Assembly: GCA_951812725.1 (NCBI GenBank) | Contig: OX638330.1 | Span: 4,133,405-4,197,404, forward strand | Direction: 5' to 3' | Length of the DNA: 64,000 nt | Origin: an uncultured Caldilineaceae bacterium | Lineage (GTDB): Bacteria; Chloroflexota; Anaerolineae; Caldilineales; Caldilineaceae | The notes under the pieces: generated by a model | What the model was told of the DNA's origin: nothing | Databases searched by the model: none | Seen by the model: the letters and a program-made list of their open reading frames with translations, nothing else | Part shown: piece by piece, positions 35,136-44,836 of the stretch | Position numbering within the stretch: position 1 is the first letter of the stretch | Layout: each line of letters opens with the position of its first letter | Made by a program: the position numbers and the translations under genes

Positions 35136-35563
35136 TTGGGTATGCCAAGGAGCAGGCGCGCTCTCTCGTCCTCCAAGAACGCGAGATCGCCCTCTTGCCG
35201 CAGGATGTAGAGGTCGAAGTTATCGGCCGCGTATTCGCTCTCGGCATATAGCCGTTCGCCATGGACGACTTCGGCCGCCAGAAAGGGGTTGACGTTGTCC
35301 AGATTGACTAGATCGATGCGCTCCACACCCAATAGATTCTGCAGTGCCTGCTCCAGCGCGACCTCTGTCTTCCAGTTGAATTCGGTAGTCGGTAGCGGCT
35401 TGACGCCCAGATCCACATCCGAGGGCCCGGGGGCTAGGATAGCCTCCGGATCGTTCAGCCATGCCAGCACTTCCTTGGCGCGGCTGCCGAAACTATAGAG
35501 GATAGCGACACTGTGCTCACGGCAGATTGCCTCAAGCGCGGCGCGTCGTCGATTCATGGCCAT
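35132..35563 (-). CDS. MntA-like nucleotidyltransferase antitoxin candidate
   Basis: A 143-residue nucleotidyltransferase. The fold signature begins YSFGSRAKEV and reaches the metal-binding SDVDLG only after 21 residues, where classical members have about 10, so an insertion of ~11 residues (LNDPEAILAPG region) separates the glycine loop from the D-x-D. IDLVNLD supplies the third acidic residue. It probably AMPylates the overlapping HepT partner. Starts ATG 35563, 43 bp after the lpd-type gene's end, but on the same strand that gene lies upstream, so co-transcription is possible. Confidence 0.87.
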   Translation of the reverse strand: MAMNRRRAALEAICREHSVAILYSFGSRAKEVLAWLNDPEAILAPGPSDVDLGVKPLPTTEFNWKTEVALEQALQNLLGVERIDLVNLDNVNPFLAAEVVHGERLYAESEYAADNFDLYILRQEGDLAFLEDERARLLLGIPK

Positions 35564-35605
35564 GCCCAGTGTCCTGTACGCATCCTTGCTCCGATTCCCA
35601 GACCA

Positions 35606-37036
<1,431 letters not shown>

Positions 37037-37114
37037 AAATTCCTCCGCTAACTCCAGTTGCCAGTGGCTGGTGAGCACTGGTAACTGCGGTATTTTGAAA
37101 GGTTAAGCGTTTGG

Positions 37115-38410
37115 TCAGGCGCCCCAGGATTCCAGTTTCTTCACCACACTGCTCAGGAATCTGTCGGCGCCGAGGCCGTCCAGAATCCGATGATCAAAGG
37201 CCAGGCTCAGGTAGCACATCGGGCGGATGGAGATGGTGTCGTCGGCGCTGGGCAACAGAGGATCGGCGGGAGGGGCGTCTGCGCTGCCGGCAGAGTTCAC
37301 GACCGCACGTTTGCTGATCTTGCCAATTCCCAGAATGGCGGCCTGTGGCTGGTTGATAATGGGTGTGCCAAGCAGGCTGCCGCTGGTTCCGTGGTTGGTC
37401 ACGGTAAAGGTGCCGCCGCGCACTGCATCGGGCGACAGCTCGCCGCGGCGGGCCTGCTCAGCCAAGTCGTTAACGGTACGGGCGAGCCCCTGCAGTTTGC
37501 GTTCGTCGGCATCGCGGATGACGGGAACGACCAGACCATCGGTCACGGCCACGGCGATACCCACATGGATGCGCTGGCTCAGGGCCAGCCCCGCGTCGGT
37601 CCAACGGCTGTTGACCGTGGGATGGTCTCTCAGCGCGGCGGCCACCGCGGCCACAAAGTAGGGGGTGAAGGTCAGGCTGATTCCATTTTGCGCTATTTCC
37701 TCTTTGTGGGCCGCCCGGTGGCGCACGACGGCTGTCATATCGGCCTCGAAGATGGTCACCACGTGGGGGCTAGTGCGCACGCTGCGGGTCATGTGTTCGG
37801 CGATGGACCGCCGCATGTTGGAGAGCGGTTGCAAGATTTCATCTTCGCCGGGGGCGGCGCGGACAACAGGAAGCGCTGCGGGCGATTGACGACTGCGCGC
37901 GTCGATAAAGGCAAGCAGGTCCTTTTTGGTGACGCGCCCCTGGCGCCCGCTGCCCGGCACCTCGTCCAGATCGATGTTGTGTTCGGCGCTGATACGTGCT
38001 ACGACAGGGCTGACGAAGGCACGGCCCTCGGGTTTGGCGGCGGAAGCAGCTTTTGCCGGGGCGGCGGGAGGCGTGGAAGAGGAGGGCTGCGGAGAAAGGG
38101 TATTGCCACGTGCTCCGCTCTCTTTATCCTCCTCTGCTTCCTCCGGCGGATCCTGAAGGTCGTTCTCTTCGTCCTTTTCGCCGATGTATGCGATGACGGT
38201 GCCAACCTGAACCGTTGTTCCTTCGGCGGCCAGGATCTTAAGAAGAATGCCGGCGGCGGGCGCGGGCACTTCGGTGTCGATTTTGTCGGTTGTGATGTCG
38301 AGCAACGGCTCCAGCCGCTGCACCGGATCCCCAGGCTGTTTGAGCCAGCGGGCGACGGTCCCTTCGACCACGGTCTCGCCCAGTTGGGGCATCTTCACTG
38401 GAGTTGGCAT
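37115..38410 (-). CDS. 2-oxoacid dehydrogenase acyltransferase (E2)
   Basis: Dihydrolipoamide acyltransferase of 431 residues. An N-terminal lipoyl domain (1-80) has the lipoylated Lys in TTDKIDTE; a flexible Pro/Ala/Glu linker follows; a peripheral-subunit-binding domain lies at about 130-170 (SPVVARISAEHNIDL, GRQGRVTKKDLL); the catalytic domain ends with FDHRILDGLGADRFL, the His and Asp of the active site. Domain pattern fits branched-chain or 2-oxoglutarate/pyruvate complexes of Gram-positive type. lpdA is directly downstream, but no E1 gene is adjacent, so the substrate cannot be assigned. Confidence 0.94.
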   Translation of the reverse strand: MPTPVKMPQLGETVVEGTVARWLKQPGDPVQRLEPLLDITTDKIDTEVPAPAAGILLKILAAEGTTVQVGTVIAYIGEKDEENDLQDPPEEAEEDKESGARGNTLSPQPSSSTPPAAPAKAASAAKPEGRAFVSPVVARISAEHNIDLDEVPGSGRQGRVTKKDLLAFIDARSRQSPAALPVVRAAPGEDEILQPLSNMRRSIAEHMTRSVRTSPHVVTIFEADMTAVVRHRAAHKEEIAQNGISLTFTPYFVAAVAAALRDHPTVNSRWTDAGLALSQRIHVGIAVAVTDGLVVPVIRDADERKLQGLARTVNDLAEQARRGELSPDAVRGGTFTVTNHGTSGSLLGTPIINQPQAAILGIGKISKRAVVNSAGSADAPPADPLLPSADDTISIRPMCYLSLAFDHRILDGLGADRFLSSVVKKLESWGA

Positions 38411-38485
38411 AGCTAACGCTCCGACTGCAGTGTCCAGCGGCCGGTAAGTGGTTGCCAGTACCGGACACTGGACACGGATCGCCGC

Positions 38486-38869
38486 TCAGACCATAGGTGT
38501 TTTGCGCTGGACAAGTTGCACGGTTACCTGCCAAGGATCGCGCAGGAAACAGAGCTTATCTCCGGTTGGGGTGTTGTTGATCTCGCCGTCTGGCGTAGCG
38601 CCGGCCTGAATCAGGCGGTCGCGTTCGCTCTCCATGTCGTCTACGCTGAAGGCAAAATGCAGGTTGAAGGGGTTGATCTGGGCAAAGTCCAGATGCTCCA
38701 TTTCTTCATTGCTGTACAGTTCCACCATGCTGCCGTTGTCGTCGTAGACGAAATTCATGTATGGAGGAACATCGCCGGCGGAGACGATACTCAGTCCCAG
38801 ATGTTCTTTCCACCACTGTGCCTGCTCGCGGACGTTCGGTACGTTGATCGCAACATGTTCAAGATTCAT
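38486..38869 (-). CDS. VOC family (glyoxalase-like) protein
   Basis: A 127-residue protein of the vicinal oxygen chelate fold: MNLEHVAINVPNVREQAQWW at the start, PYMNFVYDDNGSMVELYSN with a likely metal Glu, NLHFAFSVDD and CFLRDPWQVTVQLVQR at the end. Two beta-alpha-beta-beta-beta modules are present. Possible metal ligands are His5, Glu near 54 and His near 72. It may be a lyase, dioxygenase or resistance protein; substrate unknown. It lies just upstream of the E2 gene and 220 bp downstream of the sulfatase, same strand. Confidence 0.85.
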   Translation of the reverse strand: MNLEHVAINVPNVREQAQWWKEHLGLSIVSAGDVPPYMNFVYDDNGSMVELYSNEEMEHLDFAQINPFNLHFAFSVDDMESERDRLIQAGATPDGEINNTPTGDKLCFLRDPWQVTVQLVQRKTPMV

Positions 38870-39089
38870 TGTAGTGCTCCGTTGGAAGATGGTTAAACGA
38901 TAGCTCTAAACTCATTTGGACCGACTGTTCAGGACTTCAATCCCGAAGGTGGGCCTGGTATTACGTTATTGCTCACAGCAGCGAGAAGCCTTCGGCACAG
39001 GGTAGGGCGCTTACCGAAGCTCGGATGGCGGTCACAGCGAATCTTTCGCGCTGCCGCGGCGTGCGCCGAGGGGACAAACGGGCGCTAGT

Positions 39090-40640
39090 TCATGCGCCTG
39101 CGATTCGGTCAAATCGAGTCGGTTCCCGTTCCATTTCTGCCTGGACAAATCGCTGTAGCAGGATGGATTTGACTTCGGAGTAGGCCGGATCGTCCCAGCG
39201 ATTGCGGCGCTCATCAGGGTCTATTTGCAGATCGAACAGTTCGCCGTAGGCGTGTCCCCGATAGATAGTCAGTTTGTAGCGATCGTCGACCAGTGTGCGC
39301 AGGTGCAGCGCAGTGGGCTGGTGGCGGTTTTCGACCAGGACGTGGTCACGCGCTGCGTCGGCCGCGCCGGTCCACACGGGAAGCTGGTCGGCGCCCTGCA
39401 TCTGGCCGGGAATGTCGATGTCTGCCGCGTGCAGGAAAGAGGGCGCCAGGTCGACAAGCGATTGGAGCGAGTTGTTCACCGCACCGGCGGGAACCTGATC
39501 GGGCCACCGGACCAGGAACGGCAGGCGGATCAGATCTTCGTAATGAAAAGCGCCTTTTGCGATCAGTCCGTGCTGACCGAGAAAATGGCCATGATCGGTG
39601 CTGAAAACGACGAGCGTATTGTCGGCGATGCCCAGTTGATCCAGCTTGTCGAGGATTCGCCCGATCTCGCGGTCCATGAGGCTGACCATGCCGTAGTAGA
39701 CGGCCATGTCCTTACGCAGCGCGGCCTGGTCGTGCAGGTGGCTGTTGAAGCCGTGATTGCCGTAGGCGGTTTCCTGCCAGGCGGAGAAGTCCGGTTGGCG
39801 CTGTTGCGTCTTGGCAAAGTGGGGCGGCATCGCATCCATTTCGCCCGGCTCCAGCCTACCCGGTTGCATCTCTTCGGGATCGTACATCGACGCCCACGGT
39901 TCGGACACGAGGTAGGGGGGATGGGGATCGTGGAAGCTGCTCCAAAGGAAGAAGGGCTTGCCGGCGGCGGCGCTGCGCTCTATGGCCGCGATCGAACGCT
40001 CAGCGGTCCAGACGGAGTAGTGGTACTCTTCCGGCAGGTCCCAGGCGTGTTCTCGTTTGGCCGCACTGGGGTCGGGCGGCCAGGACTGGAAGAAATCCTG
40101 CCAGTTGGGCAGCCCGTTTTCCTCCATCCAGATGCCGTAATGTTGGCCGGCGTGGGCTTCGTCGGCGTGGTTGCGCGCCACCTCTACATGTTGAAAGCCG
40201 TACCACGGCCCTTGGAACTCTCGCCAGAAGTCGAGGTCGCGCAGGGTAGGCTGGCATTCGAGAGAGGTCTGTTCCGGGCGCGAGGCCAGCGGCTGAAAAT
40301 GGGCCTTGCCGATCAGGGTCGTGTCGTAGCCGTTCTGGTGCAGCAGGTCGCCGACAGTGGGTACGTCTTCGCCGAGCTTGACGCCGATGGTCCAGCAGCC
40401 GTGCCAGGCTGGGTACTGGCCGGTGATGATGGTGGAACGCGAGGGCGAGCAGACGGGATTGTTGCAGTAGGCGCGGTCGAAGCGCGCGCCTTCGCGGGCA
40501 AGCCGGTCCAGCGCGGGTGTCTGGAGTCGGGGATTGGTTACGCCGAGGGTTGAGAAATGCTGCTGATCGCTCGTGATGAGCAGGATGTTTGGTTGCTTTA
40601 CCGCTTCGCTATTTGCGTGCAATTGGGGTGGAGTGGACAC
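39090..40640 (-). CDS. Sulfatase (type I, formylglycine-dependent)
   Basis: Hydrolyses sulfate esters, likely from sulfated glycans or steroids. The 516-residue protein opens with NILLITSDQQHFSTLG, whose Asp binds calcium; the active-site motif VCSPSRSTIITGQYPA has the Cys converted to formylglycine. DPHPPY, STDHGHFLGQHGLIAKG and VENRH supply further metal and substrate ligands. There is no signal peptide, so it is probably cytoplasmic or needs another export route. The start is GTG 40640. Formylglycine maturation needs FGE or anSME, not in the window. The sulfatase fits the sugar-catabolic theme of the region. Confidence 0.93.
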   Translation of the reverse strand: MSTPPQLHANSEAVKQPNILLITSDQQHFSTLGVTNPRLQTPALDRLAREGARFDRAYCNNPVCSPSRSTIITGQYPAWHGCWTIGVKLGEDVPTVGDLLHQNGYDTTLIGKAHFQPLASRPEQTSLECQPTLRDLDFWREFQGPWYGFQHVEVARNHADEAHAGQHYGIWMEENGLPNWQDFFQSWPPDPSAAKREHAWDLPEEYHYSVWTAERSIAAIERSAAAGKPFFLWSSFHDPHPPYLVSEPWASMYDPEEMQPGRLEPGEMDAMPPHFAKTQQRQPDFSAWQETAYGNHGFNSHLHDQAALRKDMAVYYGMVSLMDREIGRILDKLDQLGIADNTLVVFSTDHGHFLGQHGLIAKGAFHYEDLIRLPFLVRWPDQVPAGAVNNSLQSLVDLAPSFLHAADIDIPGQMQGADQLPVWTGAADAARDHVLVENRHQPTALHLRTLVDDRYKLTIYRGHAYGELFDLQIDPDERRNRWDDPAYSEVKSILLQRFVQAEMEREPTRFDRIAGA

Positions 40641-40933
40641 GTGCGGTCGCCTTGGAATTGAACTTCCTTATTTGGTGGCAATCGTATCATATGCTGCAGG
40701 GGCGCGCTAGTCAGTGAGGTGCTGGTGTGCATCCTAAAGAGAAGTTCAGGTCATGATAAAATCTAGTTCGCGGCAGCAGAATTGGTGAATGTGGAGATCG
40801 TATTTCGTTAGATGGAATTGCATTCCAGGGTCGGACGTCTGTGCTATACTGCTACTTGGTAACCCCGGTGGCTGGTAACCTATGCAGCTGAAAACATGCG
40901 GCTGCCGGCCACTGCGGAATTCTTCATAGCCCG
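40641..40933. other. Intergenic region upstream of the sulfatase
   Basis: About 290 bp. A TATACT hexamer (40845-40850) could be a -10 on the plus strand, but the nearest -35-like sequence is 16 or 21 bp away and weak. An 8-bp stem, GCTGCCGG with CCGGCAGC (about 40901-40942), runs into the left end of the inverted-repeat element. Confidence 0.4.
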
Positions 40934-41238
40934 GCAGCTACCAAGCCTAATTCAGTGTTGGAACTCAAACCATAGTCTCGGACACCATGTGGTCTTCTAT
41001 CGTCGGGTGGCTGGTCGACAGCCGTCACCTTGCTCGAGCCGCACTGCTGCGATGAAGGCGCACCGTTCGTGAGAAGTGGTTTTGGAGGGGGGCGTTGCGG
41101 GGGCGCAGCCCCTGCACAAGGGAGGGCCGAAGGCCCGACCGCCCAAAAAAAACTGTGGAACATAACCGGAGACGCATTTGGATTCCAAGGGGCGGCTAAC
41201 ATGTGCGGGCGGGGAATGGTGATAGCTGCGTAGTTACT
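40934..41238 (+). repeat. MITE-like inverted-repeat element, copy 3
   Basis: Starts GCAGCTACCAAGCC (40934-40947) and ends with GCTGCGTAGTTAC (41225-41237), an imperfect inverted repeat. The GC-rich core is at about 41085-41145 with hairpin GGGCC-GAA-GGCCC. Length ~305 bp, same orientation as the other copies. The true start of the DinB gene lies just beyond its right end. Confidence 0.7.
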
Positions 41239-41280
41239 TTACCCGAAGCAACCGACAAAACAGCGAAGAGCGAGGAGAAG

Positions 41281-41766
41281 ATGACACAGACAGTTTTGCA
41301 GAGTGTGCAGGCCCACTGGCAGGATCTGCGGGGGCGCACCTATGATTTGATGGATGTTCTGGCCGATTCCGACCTTGACGCCCGGCTGCCATTTGCCGAA
41401 TCCCAGAATATCCTCTATCAGTTCTACTGTATGTTGGGCACACAGGAGAGTTGGCCGCCGGTCCTGCTGGAAGGGCGGATGACGGGCTGGGATTGCAGCC
41501 TGCAACCGGCGCCAGCCGGCGAGGTGCTGCCGGTTGAACGGGTGCGTCAGGGGATGGAGGCGGCGGACGCGGACCTGCGGGCCGCGTTCGAGCAGGTGGA
41601 CTGGTTGCATGTCTTTGAGGACGGCACGACGCCGTTGGCCGGTTACTATCGACTGGTTGAGCATGAAGCCCACCACCACGGCCAGCTGATCAACCTGATT
41701 TACGCCAACAACCTCCCTATTCCCGACAGCTGGGCAGATTCCTGGGCGCTTACGCGCGACGAATAG
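41281..41766 (+). CDS. DinB/YfiT-family protein
   Basis: A 161-residue four-helix-bundle protein of the DinB superfamily. ATG 41281 has GAGGAG about 4 bases upstream; a longer frame from 41203 runs into the inverted-repeat element. QFYCMLGTQESW provides a likely metal-ligand helix and HEAHHHGQLINLIYA is the typical C-terminal His cluster that binds a divalent metal. Members include thiol-dependent S-transferases, but the substrate here is unknown. It ends 90 bp before a strong terminator and stands alone. Confidence 0.85.
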   Translation: MTQTVLQSVQAHWQDLRGRTYDLMDVLADSDLDARLPFAESQNILYQFYCMLGTQESWPPVLLEGRMTGWDCSLQPAPAGEVLPVERVRQGMEAADADLRAAFEQVDWLHVFEDGTTPLAGYYRLVEHEAHHHGQLINLIYANNLPIPDSWADSWALTRDE

Positions 41767-41855
41767 GGCTGATCGGGGCACTACTGCTGCGCGCGTTGCA
41801 GAGTGCAGGTAAGTGGGCAAAGGGATTCGGGTACGGCGGAGATGAGGTACAAAAG

Positions 41856-41900
41856 AAGAGCGGTAGTCTCACCTGGAAACTGCCGCTCTTTATCTTTTTT
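41856..41900 (+). terminator. Rho-independent terminator after the DinB gene
   Basis: AAGAGCGGTAG (41856-41866) pairs with CTGCCGCTCTT (41880-41890) with one G-T pair and is followed by TATCTTTTTT. The terminal repeat of inverted-repeat element copy 4 begins three bases later. Confidence 0.9.
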
Positions 41901-41917
41901 GTGTAACTAATGTAAGT

Positions 41918-42733
41918 TCAATTTGATACCAAGAGTTTTTCGTAATCTGGGTCGAGTTCAAATTTAGGCCATAGACGAGTTACGACCTGGTAGGGATGGG
42001 CATTGATACGGTCGATGAAGGCTTTGCAGGCATCGAATAGTTGACGCATGGATAGATGGCAGTGGTTGTGCGTGACTTCTTCTCGCATCCAGCGCCAGAG
42101 ATTCTCAATCGGATTGAGGTCGGGACTATAGGCAGGCAGCGGGATGAGAGTGAGGCCGAGTTTGGCGGCAGCAGCCTGAACGGACTTTGCTCGATGCCAG
42201 GTGGCGCCGTCCCAAATGATGACGACTGCGCCCGGCTCATCTGCCAGCCATTCAGCCATGCGCTGCAAGAACTGAATCGTGTGTTCTTTGTTACAGTTGC
42301 CCTCGTTCCAGATGAAACACTGTCCGGCGCCGAAATCGTAGGCGCCATACCAGTTAATGCGATCGGAGAGCGGAGCAGAGTCACTCATACGCCAAGCAAT
42401 CTTGTTCTTTGCGGTCCAGGTGTAGCCCAAATCCATATCACGATGGATGTGGGCTTCATCAATATAGACCAGACGGAGCTTCTGGCGACAGAGTTGCTCA
42501 TACAACTTTTGAAAGCGTGCTATAAAGGCCGCACGTTTCTGTGGGTCGGCTTTCTTGAGCACTTTTTGGCACTTTTTCCAGCGCAACTGCGCTGCTTGCA
42601 CAATCCGGTGCAGCGTGCTGCGAGCGAGGTCGCAATCCATGACTTGCTTGAGCCAGCGCCGCAGCTTTTTCAACGTCCAACCATGACCGGGCAGTCCATG
42701 CTCGACAGGCTCGGTCTCGCAGACAACGCTCAC
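41918..42733 (-). CDS. IS630 transposase, C-terminal DDE part (orfB)
   Basis: The catalytic part of the transposase: DDE residues in RLVYIDEAHIH, VIIWDGATWH and SPDLNPIENLW, with the short D-x34ish-E spacing of IS630/Tc1. It is annotated from its first start-like codon at 42733, but the frame is open upstream to the slippery site at 42757-42763 and continues orfA without a gap (RRPFFSPEQVKRLV). Through a -1 shift the fused protein would be about 365 residues, the normal length for the family. Confidence 0.93.
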   Translation of the reverse strand: MSVVCETEPVEHGLPGHGWTLKKLRRWLKQVMDCDLARSTLHRIVQAAQLRWKKCQKVLKKADPQKRAAFIARFQKLYEQLCRQKLRLVYIDEAHIHRDMDLGYTWTAKNKIAWRMSDSAPLSDRINWYGAYDFGAGQCFIWNEGNCNKEHTIQFLQRMAEWLADEPGAVVIIWDGATWHRAKSVQAAAAKLGLTLIPLPAYSPDLNPIENLWRWMREEVTHNHCHLSMRQLFDACKAFIDRINAHPYQVVTRLWPKFELDPDYEKLLVSN

Positions 42734-43014
42734 GAGTCGCTTGACCTGCTCTGGGCTAAAAAAGGGCGACGTCCACCCGTATGACGATAGAACACGCCCT
42801 CGGGTCCCAACCGATTGTAGTCATGTACCCACTTGAGGACTGTCTCCTTGGTGCGTCCGATTTCCCGCGCCCAAGCACAGGCACTCGTTTGCTTATCTGC
42901 AATCATATACAGAGCCAGAAAACGTTCCCGGCTGCGTACATCTTTGGCTTCCACCGACAACACGCGCAGATCGGCCAAAACCTGGCCCCATTTTTTCATA
43001 TCCGGTCGAACCAT
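42730..43014 (-). CDS. IS630 transposase, N-terminal DNA-binding part (orfA)
   Basis: Ninety-four residues with a helix-turn-helix segment (ACAWAREIGRTKETVLKWVHDY) that recognises the terminal repeats. It runs through the TTTTTTA heptamer and ends shortly after at TGA, overlapping orfB by 4 bases. Alone it could act as a regulator of transposition; most of its function is in the frameshifted fusion. Confidence 0.9.
   Translation of the reverse strand: MVRPDMKKWGQVLADLRVLSVEAKDVRSRERFLALYMIADKQTSACAWAREIGRTKETVLKWVHDYNRLGPEGVFYRHTGGRRPFLAQSRSSDS
42757..42763 (-). promoter_or_regulatory. Programmed -1 frameshift heptamer in the transposase
   Basis: In the orfA frame the codons read CCT TTT TTA GCC, so the heptamer T TTT TTA has the standard phase. 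Slipping by -1 gives CCT TTT TTT AGC CCA and enters orfB exactly where the IS630 consensus continues. Confidence 0.8.
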
Positions 43015-43477
43015 CTTCGCTCTCTTTCTACATTAAGACTGAGACTGTCTAATGGTTCTACCACATCTCAGAAACCCTTGACCAATACTCTTGGTCTCAA
43101 TTGGGATCTACATTACTAAGCCGTATACAGTGCCTGTCTTGACCAGCCCATTATCCCGGCCGCCATTCAGGCTATCTGATTGCGTATTCGGTTGGCGGCA
43201 GCCACGTTGCTGGAGCGGCACCGCTGGAATGGGCACACACGGTCGGTGAGCGATGGTTTTGTAGGGGGGCGTTGCGGGGGCGCAGCCCCTGCACAAGGGA
43301 GGGCCGAAGGCCCGACCGCCCAAATGCAAAGAGAGAGTATGGAGGAGAGAGTAGACAGCTCCGCTCGCCTCATTCAGAATCGCAAATTAATTCTGGCTGA
43401 GTAGTTTCTTTTTTGTTAGCAACCAGCCGCCCAGCGCAGCGGGCCTACGCCCTTTTACAAAGGGTAATACAGCATCG

Positions 43478-44836
43478 CTACTGCAACTGCAGGAAGGCGA
43501 TCGAGGCCCAGGTGGCTCCTTCCACATCAGTGCCGACCAGTAGCGCCCATTCGCGATCCTCACTGTAGCCGAGAATATTGTACCTTTCGCCATTTTGGAC
43601 GTAGCCTACGATCGGCGCCTCCAAGGTCGGTCCGCCGCGCAACCGCAGGCGCCCCCCCTGGCCGGTGGCGATGGTGGCGCGGCCAAATTCCACTCTCAGT
43701 TCTATGTCCCGCAACTCGACCAGCGAGGACGAAATCCAGACCGGCTCATCTATGTTGGGGAAGAAGATGGCAATCCACATCTCGTCGGAGCTGAACCCGG
43801 CGACAGGATAGGCTTCGCCGACGGAGACTCCTGCGAGGACCTCGGCGATGGCTTCCGGCTTGCTGCGCACACGCAGATTACGGGTCGTGACGATCGCCAA
43901 GTGTCTGGTGACTTCGCCTAACTGCAACAGCGGTTCATCGGTCGGCGTTGTCTCCGGTACAGCCTCGGCAACTTCTTCCTTTTCCTCGGAGATGGACATT
44001 TCGCCGATAGTTACCGTAAAGATCTGGTTGATCGGCTCACCGTCCTGCAGCACCGGCATATCCGAGCCGGGGAATTCGAAGACGTCAAACACGCCGCCGT
44101 CTATATGGAGCATGGCATAGAGGGTTTCCGTGGCGGCATCGACATCGATCGCCACAGCCAGGTCGGTGGTGACCCCGGCCCTCAGGGGAGACTGTCCGAT
44201 GATCGGCCCAAATGATCCGGCATCGTCAACGTGGATGACTATCCAGCCATCCAACTGGGCCACAGCTTCCGCAATAATGACCTTGCCTTTGATCACTTCT
44301 TGCGCGTGGACGGTGATGCTCGGTTGCAGATCATCGAACGACATTGCTGCCTCTTCGGTTTTCTCCTCGTCGGTGGTTTCGGCGACCATCTCGCCGTCGT
44401 CGGCCGTCTCTTCTTCGGCGGCTGTCTCCTCGGCCATTGCTTCGCTTTCAAGCACAAGCAGATCGGCGGCGTCACCACTCAGCGTAACATCTTCCGCCCA
44501 GATCCAGCCGATTCTCTTTACATCCGGCACCTCCACATTCAGCCAGCTGCCATCCTCGGTCCGGCCGAGCACGGTGATGACATCGCCCTTGAGCAGGCCG
44601 GCGATTATCGGCGTTTCTGCATTGGCCGCCTGGCGCACTCGCAGGGCGTTGACAGCTACCGTTGCCTCCAAGATCACCGTTTCCGGCACGGCTGGCTCTG
44701 AGGCTTCTTCAGCTACAGGAGGCGCGACGGGAGTCAGGATCAGGGTAATATCTCCCTGGAAGGGATAACAGCTGCTTATCAAAAGGGGCAGAATTGCCAG
44801 TGCCCCTAACAACGAGATGCGAAAGCGATTAGGCAT
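43478..44836 (-). CDS. Lipoprotein with three SH3b-like domains
   Basis: A 452-residue secreted lipoprotein: signal peptide with lipobox LLISSC near residue 25, a Pro/Glu-rich linker, then an SH3b domain (VNALRVRQAANAETPIIAGLLKG). A long acidic linker full of Glu and Thr leads to a central beta domain (about 170-280, DUF7282-like: VDDAGSFGPIIGQSPL), then two more SH3b-type domains (TRNLRVRSKPEAIAEVLAGV and GRLRLRGGPTLEAPIVGYV). SH3b modules bind peptidoglycan or other polymers in known cases. ATG 44836 follows GGGAGGAACT, a strong site. Monocistronic, just downstream of the IS-bearing element. Function unknown. Confidence 0.85.
   Translation of the reverse strand: MPNRFRISLLGALAILPLLISSCYPFQGDITLILTPVAPPVAEEASEPAVPETVILEATVAVNALRVRQAANAETPIIAGLLKGDVITVLGRTEDGSWLNVEVPDVKRIGWIWAEDVTLSGDAADLLVLESEAMAEETAAEEETADDGEMVAETTDEEKTEEAAMSFDDLQPSITVHAQEVIKGKVIIAEAVAQLDGWIVIHVDDAGSFGPIIGQSPLRAGVTTDLAVAIDVDAATETLYAMLHIDGGVFDVFEFPGSDMPVLQDGEPINQIFTVTIGEMSISEEKEEVAEAVPETTPTDEPLLQLGEVTRHLAIVTTRNLRVRSKPEAIAEVLAGVSVGEAYPVAGFSSDEMWIAIFFPNIDEPVWISSSLVELRDIELRVEFGRATIATGQGGRLRLRGGPTLEAPIVGYVQNGERYNILGYSEDREWALLVGTDVEGATWASIAFLQLQ

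Larger units (their letters stand above)
41908..43115 (-). mobile_element. IS630-family insertion sequence
   Basis: About 1.2 kb bounded by TA dinucleotides (41908-41909 and 43114-43115), the target duplication of IS630/Tc1 elements. Terminal inverted repeats match over ~30 bp: the left begins ATGTAAGTTC and the right, inverted, ATGTAGATCCC; both continue with AATT...ACCAAGAGT. Two overlapping frames encode a transposase joined by a probable -1 frameshift. All parts look intact, so it may be active. Confidence 0.92.
41903..43408 (+). repeat. MITE-like inverted-repeat element, copy 4, interrupted by an IS630 element
   Basis: The right part, 43116-43408, carries the core (about 43262-43322) and ends GGCTGAGTAGTTTC. 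Its left terminal repeat is split: GTAAC (41903-41907) plus the TA at 41908-41909 lie left of the IS, and CTAAGCC (43116-43122) lies right of it. Joined, they give GTAACTACTAAGCC, matching the inverse of the usual right end GGCTGAGTAGTTAC. Without the IS the element is about 300 bp, as the other copies. Confidence 0.75.

Noticed and set aside
37190..38416. 408-residue plus-strand open frame
   Set aside because: It is the complement of the E2 gene, which has full domain support; composition of a high-GC gene leaves the opposite strand open.
39225..40553. 442-residue plus-strand open frame
   Set aside because: Antisense to the sulfatase gene and lacks recognisable motifs.
41918..43014. IS630 transposase as a frameshifted pseudogene
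   Set aside because: The junction has a correctly phased -1 slippery heptamer and the catalytic residues and terminal repeats are intact.
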